Assembly (NCBI GenBank): GCA_030609865.1
Contig: JAUWSZ010000192.1
Location: 1-5,881, forward strand
Direction: 5' to 3'
Length of the DNA: 5,881 nucleotides
Origin: a bacterium
GTDB lineage: Bacteria; Desulfobacterota; DSWW01
Every line of letters starts with the position of its first letter. Position 1 is the first letter of the stretch. Both the position numbers and the translations under genes were made by a program. The notes beneath the pieces are model-generated. The model was not told the DNA's origin. It did no database searches and saw only the letters and a program-made list of their open reading frames with translations. This document shows positions 5,856-5,881 of this stretch, piece after piece.

Positions 5856-5881
5856 ATGAAGATTCATCAAAGGACTTTCAG
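5856..5881 (+). CDS. Probable start of a divergent gene, cut by the window edge
   Basis: ATG at 5856 opens a frame reading MKIHQRTF to the last base. It is preceded by GGGAGG (5840-5845) with a 10-nt spacer, a good ribosome site, and the spacer is A-rich. Only eight codons are visible, so no product can be named. If real, it is divergent from the crotonase-like gene, and both would be expressed from the roughly 240-nt region between them (5613-5855). Confidence 0.4.

Noticed and set aside
5613..5870. 86-residue N-terminal extension of the crotonase-like protein
   Set aside because: The family N-terminus begins at MVDYKGYEFI, which has an excellent ribosome site directly before it; the extension is Arg/Gly/Val low-complexity sequence without family similarity.

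Overview
The window is about 5.9 kb of moderately GC-rich bacterial chromosome. Gene content (an AlgI-like MBOAT protein, a GT39-type glycosyltransferase, a crotonase-family protein, a stand-alone PPC-domain protein and Lys-rich small proteins) and a long fold-back intergenic repeat suggest a deltaproteobacterium (Desulfobacterota) or relative. That placement is an impression from gene style and memory of similar repeats, not a proven assignment.

Layout. (1) Positions 1-3135, plus strand: a two-gene cell-surface glycan block. It holds an MBOAT O-acyltransferase, missing its N-terminus at the window edge, and 27 nt later a GT-C (PMT/ArnT-like) membrane glycosyltransferase. The spacing suggests one operon: lipid-linked sugar transfer plus O-acylation of a polysaccharide or lipid-linked glycan. 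(2) 3204-3512, plus strand: a small, highly charged coiled-coil protein with a poly-Lys end, not recognised. (3) 3540-5612, minus strand: three genes, read right to left. These are a crotonase (enoyl-CoA hydratase/isomerase) superfamily protein, a coiled-coil/winged-helix-like protein with a histone-H1-like Lys/Ala/Thr tail, and a PPC (DUF296) domain protein. (4) The right edge has a divergent intergenic region and probably the first codons of a plus-strand gene at 5856.

The most striking non-coding structure is a 128-bp imperfect palindrome (3976-4103) between the Lys-tailed protein gene and the PPC gene. Its two roughly 62-nt arms are separated by a 3-nt loop. One end can also pair with a short sequence just after the stop codon of the Lys-tailed gene, so two alternative hairpins are possible.

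Points of interest are the Lys-tailed HTH protein beside another putative DNA-associated (PPC) protein, the crotonase-like protein that lacks both canonical catalytic glutamates and the usual C-terminal end, and the fold-back repeat. I found no rRNA, tRNA, CRISPR array, transposase or phage gene. No complete, clearly novel multi-gene system is evident.
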